In this document: positions 4,435 to 6,924 of the stretch, one piece after another
Layout of the letters: each line of letters begins with the position of its first letter
Numbering within the stretch: the first letter of the stretch is position 1
Assembly (NCBI GenBank): GCA_937928665.1
Contig: CALFVM010000166.1
Coordinates: forward strand, 1 to 6,924
DNA from: an uncultured Candidatus Methylacidiphilales bacterium
Lineage (GTDB): Bacteria > Verrucomicrobiota > Verrucomicrobiia > Methylacidiphilales > CALFVM01
Reading direction: 5' to 3'
Length of the DNA: 6,924 nucleotides
Notes under the pieces: generated by a model
Told to the model about the DNA's origin: nothing
The model's input: only the letters and a program-made list of their open reading frames with translations
Database searches by the model: none
Made by a program: the position numbers and the translations under genes

Positions 4435-6924
4435 TCAGTCCGTGGTGAAGGTGAGCTTGCCATCGCGCACGCCTGCGGTCACTACGCTGCCATCGGGGAT
4501 CGCACCGCCGAGGATCTGACGCGAGAGTCCGGTCTCAACTTCACGTTGCAGGTAGCGTTTAAGCGGGCGGGCTCCGTAAACGGGATCATACCCTTCCCGG
4601 GCGATGTGCTCGGCTGCCGCCGGGGTGAGCTTCAAGGTGATCTGGCGCTCGGCCAGGCGGCGGTTGATGAGGTCCACCTGCAGGGCGACAATCTGCTTGA
4701 TCTCCTCTAGGGTCAGGGGCTTGAAGAGGACGATCTCATCGACGCGGTTGAGGAATTCGGGCCGGAAGTGTTGCCGCATTTCCCCCATGACCCGTTCACG
4801 GACGGCTTCGTTAATCTCGCTCCGTCCAGTGTTTTCCAGCAGGTGAACCGAGCCGATGTTGGAGGTCATGATGATGAGAGTGTTCTTGAAATCAACGGTC
4901 CGCCCCTGGCTGTCGGTGACACGGCCATCGTCGAGGATCTGCAGGAAGACATTGAAGACGTCGTGGTGGGCTTTCTCGATTTCGTCAAAAAGCAGTACGC
5001 AGTAAGGCTTGCGCCGCACGGCCTCGGTCAGTTGGCCACCTTCGTCATAGCCGATGTAGCCGGGAGGCGCACCGATCAAACGGGCCACGGAGTGTTTCTC
5101 CATGTACTCGGACATGTCGATGCGCACGATATTGTCCTCGGAATCGAAGAGTGCCTCGGCCAAAGCACGGGCGAGTTCGGTTTTCCCTACGCCGGTCGGC
5201 CCGAGGAAGATGAAGGAGCCGATGGGCCGCTTGGGATCTTTCAGGCCGGACCGCGCCCGGATGACCGCGTCGGTGACAGCTTGCACGGCCTCGTTCTGTC
5301 CGATAACGCGCTGGTGAAGGAGTTGATCGAGCTGAAGCAGCTTCTCCTTTTCGCCCTGGAGCAGCCGGGTCACGGGAATCCCGGTCCAGCGGGCGACAAC
5401 TTCGGCGACTTCGTCCGGCGTGACCTCTTCCTGAATGAGCCGCGACCCGTTTTTCTCCTTCTGGATGGCGGCCTCTTCTTCTTTGAGTCTGCGCTCCAGT
5501 TCGGGAAGCTTGCCGTATTGAAGTTCGGCGACGCGGTTGAGATCGTAATTCCGCTGCGCGGCGGCGATTTCATTGCGGGCTTTCTCAATCTCCCCACGGA
5601 TGGCCTGGATTTTCTCCACACCACCTTTTTCCTTTTGCCATTGGGCGTGGAGGGAATCACGTTCGGCTTTGAGGTCGGCGAGTTCTTTCTCAAGGTCGGC
5701 CAGCCGGGCTTTGGAAGCGTCGTCCTTTTCCCGTTTGAGGGCCTCGCGCTCAATTTGGAGCTGCATGAGACGGCGCTCCAAGGTTTCCAATTCCTCGGGC
5801 ATCGATTCAATTTCCGTCTTTAGCTTTGCCGCAGCTTCGTCAATCAGGTCGATGGCTTTGTCCGGAAGGAACCGGTCGGAAATATAACGATGGGAAAGGG
5901 TGGCGGCGGCAACCAGTGCGGCATCCTGGATGCGAACGCCATGGTGCAGTTCATAACGTTCGTTGAGACCGCGTAGAATGGAAATGGCGTCTTCGACCGA
6001 CGGTTCATCCACCAGGACAGGCTGGAACCGGCGCTCCAGGGCGGCGTCCTTCTCAATATATTTTCGGTATTCATCCAGCGTGGTCGCGCCGATGCAATGA
6101 AGTTCGCCACGGGCGAGCATGGGCTTGAGCATGTTGCCCGCGTCCATGGCGCCCTCGGCTTTGCCCGCGCCGACCATCGTGTGAATTTCGTCGATGAAGA
6201 GAATGATCTGCCCGGCGGCCCGGGTCACTTCTTGCAGGACTGCCTTAAGCCGTTCCTCGAACTCGCCACGGAACTTCGCCCCAGCGATGAGTGCCCCGAG
6301 ATCGAGCGCGACGACCTTTTTGTTTTTAAGGGAGTCGGGCACGTCCTGTTTGACGATGCGCTGGGCCAGACCTTCGACGATAGCAGTCTTCCCAACACCG
6401 GGTTCGCCAATGAGGACGGGGTTGTTTTTCGTCCGGCGGGAAAGAACCTGAATGGCCCGGCGGATTTCGTTATCCCGGCCAATGACCGGGTCGAGCTTGT
6501 TCTGGAGCGCAAGCTTGGTCAGATCGCGCCCGTATTTTTCCAGAGCGTTGTAGGTTGACTCGGGATTCTGGCTAGTGACCCGCTGGCCACCGCGGACTTC
6601 CTGCAAGGCGGCGAGGAACGCCTCCCGGGTGAAGTTGAGCTCCTTGAAGATTTTGAGTGCGGCACTTTCCGAGCCCTCGTCAAACATCGCGAGAACGAGG
6701 TGCTCCACGCTGGTGAAGTCGTCCTTCAACTTCTTGGCCTCATCCTGGGCGGCCAAGAGGAGGCGGTTCAGGCGTTGGGTAATGTAAACGCCCTGCTGCG
6801 CGGCGGCCTGGCCGGAAACACGCGGCAGCTTGGCCAAGGCCCCATCCACCTTGGCCAAGAGGAGATCAACCGGAATTTTACAAAGCTGGACGAGTTGGGG
6901 AATGAGTCCGTTTTCCTGCTCCAG
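4435..6924 (-). CDS. clpB: ClpB protein disaggregase (Hsp100, AAA+), N-terminal end outside window
   Basis: A cytosolic hexameric ATPase that, with DnaK, threads and rescues aggregated proteins after heat or other stress. The frame runs 829 codons from the right edge to the TGA at 4435-4437. Counting from the edge residue: a partial Clp N-domain (1-115), Walker A GEPGVGKT (173-180), first pore loop KFRG about 217-220, Walker B LFIDE (242-246), arginine pair ERRF (297-300), a long charged coiled-coil middle domain (about 365-500) that separates ClpB from ClpA/ClpC, WTGIPV (513-518), second Walker A GPTGVGKT (575-582), pore loop GYIG (622-625), Walker B LLFDE (644-648), and sensor-2 GYDPVYGAR (778-786). 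Compared with E. coli ClpB (857 residues), roughly 33-40 N-terminal residues are missing. The TTG at 6858 is not the start, because matching N-domain sequence continues to the edge. The promoter is outside the window. Both ATPase sites look intact. Confidence 0.97.
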   Translation of the reverse strand: MEQENGLIPQLVQLCKIPVDLLLAKVDGALAKLPRVSGQAAAQQGVYITQRLNRLLLAAQDEAKKLKDDFTSVEHLVLAMFDEGSESAALKIFKELNFTREAFLAALQEVRGGQRVTSQNPESTYNALEKYGRDLTKLALQNKLDPVIGRDNEIRRAIQVLSRRTKNNPVLIGEPGVGKTAIVEGLAQRIVKQDVPDSLKNKKVVALDLGALIAGAKFRGEFEERLKAVLQEVTRAAGQIILFIDEIHTMVGAGKAEGAMDAGNMLKPMLARGELHCIGATTLDEYRKYIEKDAALERRFQPVLVDEPSVEDAISILRGLNERYELHHGVRIQDAALVAAATLSHRYISDRFLPDKAIDLIDEAAAKLKTEIESMPEELETLERRLMQLQIEREALKREKDDASKARLADLEKELADLKAERDSLHAQWQKEKGGVEKIQAIRGEIEKARNEIAAAQRNYDLNRVAELQYGKLPELERRLKEEEAAIQKEKNGSRLIQEEVTPDEVAEVVARWTGIPVTRLLQGEKEKLLQLDQLLHQRVIGQNEAVQAVTDAVIRARSGLKDPKRPIGSFIFLGPTGVGKTELARALAEALFDSEDNIVRIDMSEYMEKHSVARLIGAPPGYIGYDEGGQLTEAVRRKPYCVLLFDEIEKAHHDVFNVFLQILDDGRVTDSQGRTVDFKNTLIIMTSNIGSVHLLENTGRSEINEAVRERVMGEMRQHFRPEFLNRVDEIVLFKPLTLEEIKQIVALQVDLINRRLAERQITLKLTPAAAEHIAREGYDPVYGARPLKRYLQREVETGLSRQILGGAIPDGSVVTAGVRDGKLTFTTD

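Noticed and set aside
4768..5823. 351-codon + strand open frame opposite clpB
   Set aside because: It is wholly antisense to a clearly conserved part of clpB (middle and second ATPase domains). Long antisense frames are common in GC-rich genes, and the product shows no domain I recognise.
6856..6858. TTG as a clpB start codon
   Set aside because: The in-frame sequence continues upstream to the window edge for 22 codons that fit the ClpB N-domain, so the true start lies outside.

Overview
The window is GC-rich and reads as ordinary bacterial housekeeping chromosome, most likely from the phylum Verrucomicrobiota (PVC group). The best evidence for that is the gene at 3836-4318, whose core matches my memory of the Minf_1886 / 'Verruc_Plancto-restricted' family of uncharacterised proteins. 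The LeuRS, with a zinc-less 'SERG-HP' loop, is compatible with this but does not prove it. No mobile element, tRNA, rRNA or CRISPR array was recognised.

Layout, left to right. (1) Positions 2-250, + strand: the C-terminal end of an unrecognised protein that begins before the window. (2) Positions 251-541: a gene-free stretch between convergent gene ends. It holds three inverted repeats and a short AT-rich patch. (3) Positions 542-1201, - strand: rdgB, a house-cleaning nucleotide pyrophosphatase that removes dITP/XTP. (4) After only 35 bp comes a divergent + strand cluster: leuS (leucyl-tRNA synthetase, 1237-3702), then a 39-residue single-span membrane peptide whose ATG overlaps the leuS stop (3699-3818), then the Minf_1886-like gene (3836-4318). 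Overlap and short spacing suggest one transcript. (5) Positions 4319-4434: a convergent intergenic region. A good candidate clpB terminator sits at its left edge. (6) Positions 4435-6924, - strand: clpB, the AAA+ disaggregase, complete at its C-terminus and missing only a few dozen N-terminal residues beyond the right edge.

The known genes serve general maintenance: nucleotide-pool sanitation, tRNA charging with proofreading, and rescue of aggregated proteins. They do not form a dedicated pathway. I found no convincing new multi-gene system. The points most worth a second look are the lineage-restricted protein with its basic proline-rich tail, and the tiny membrane peptide coupled between it and leuS.
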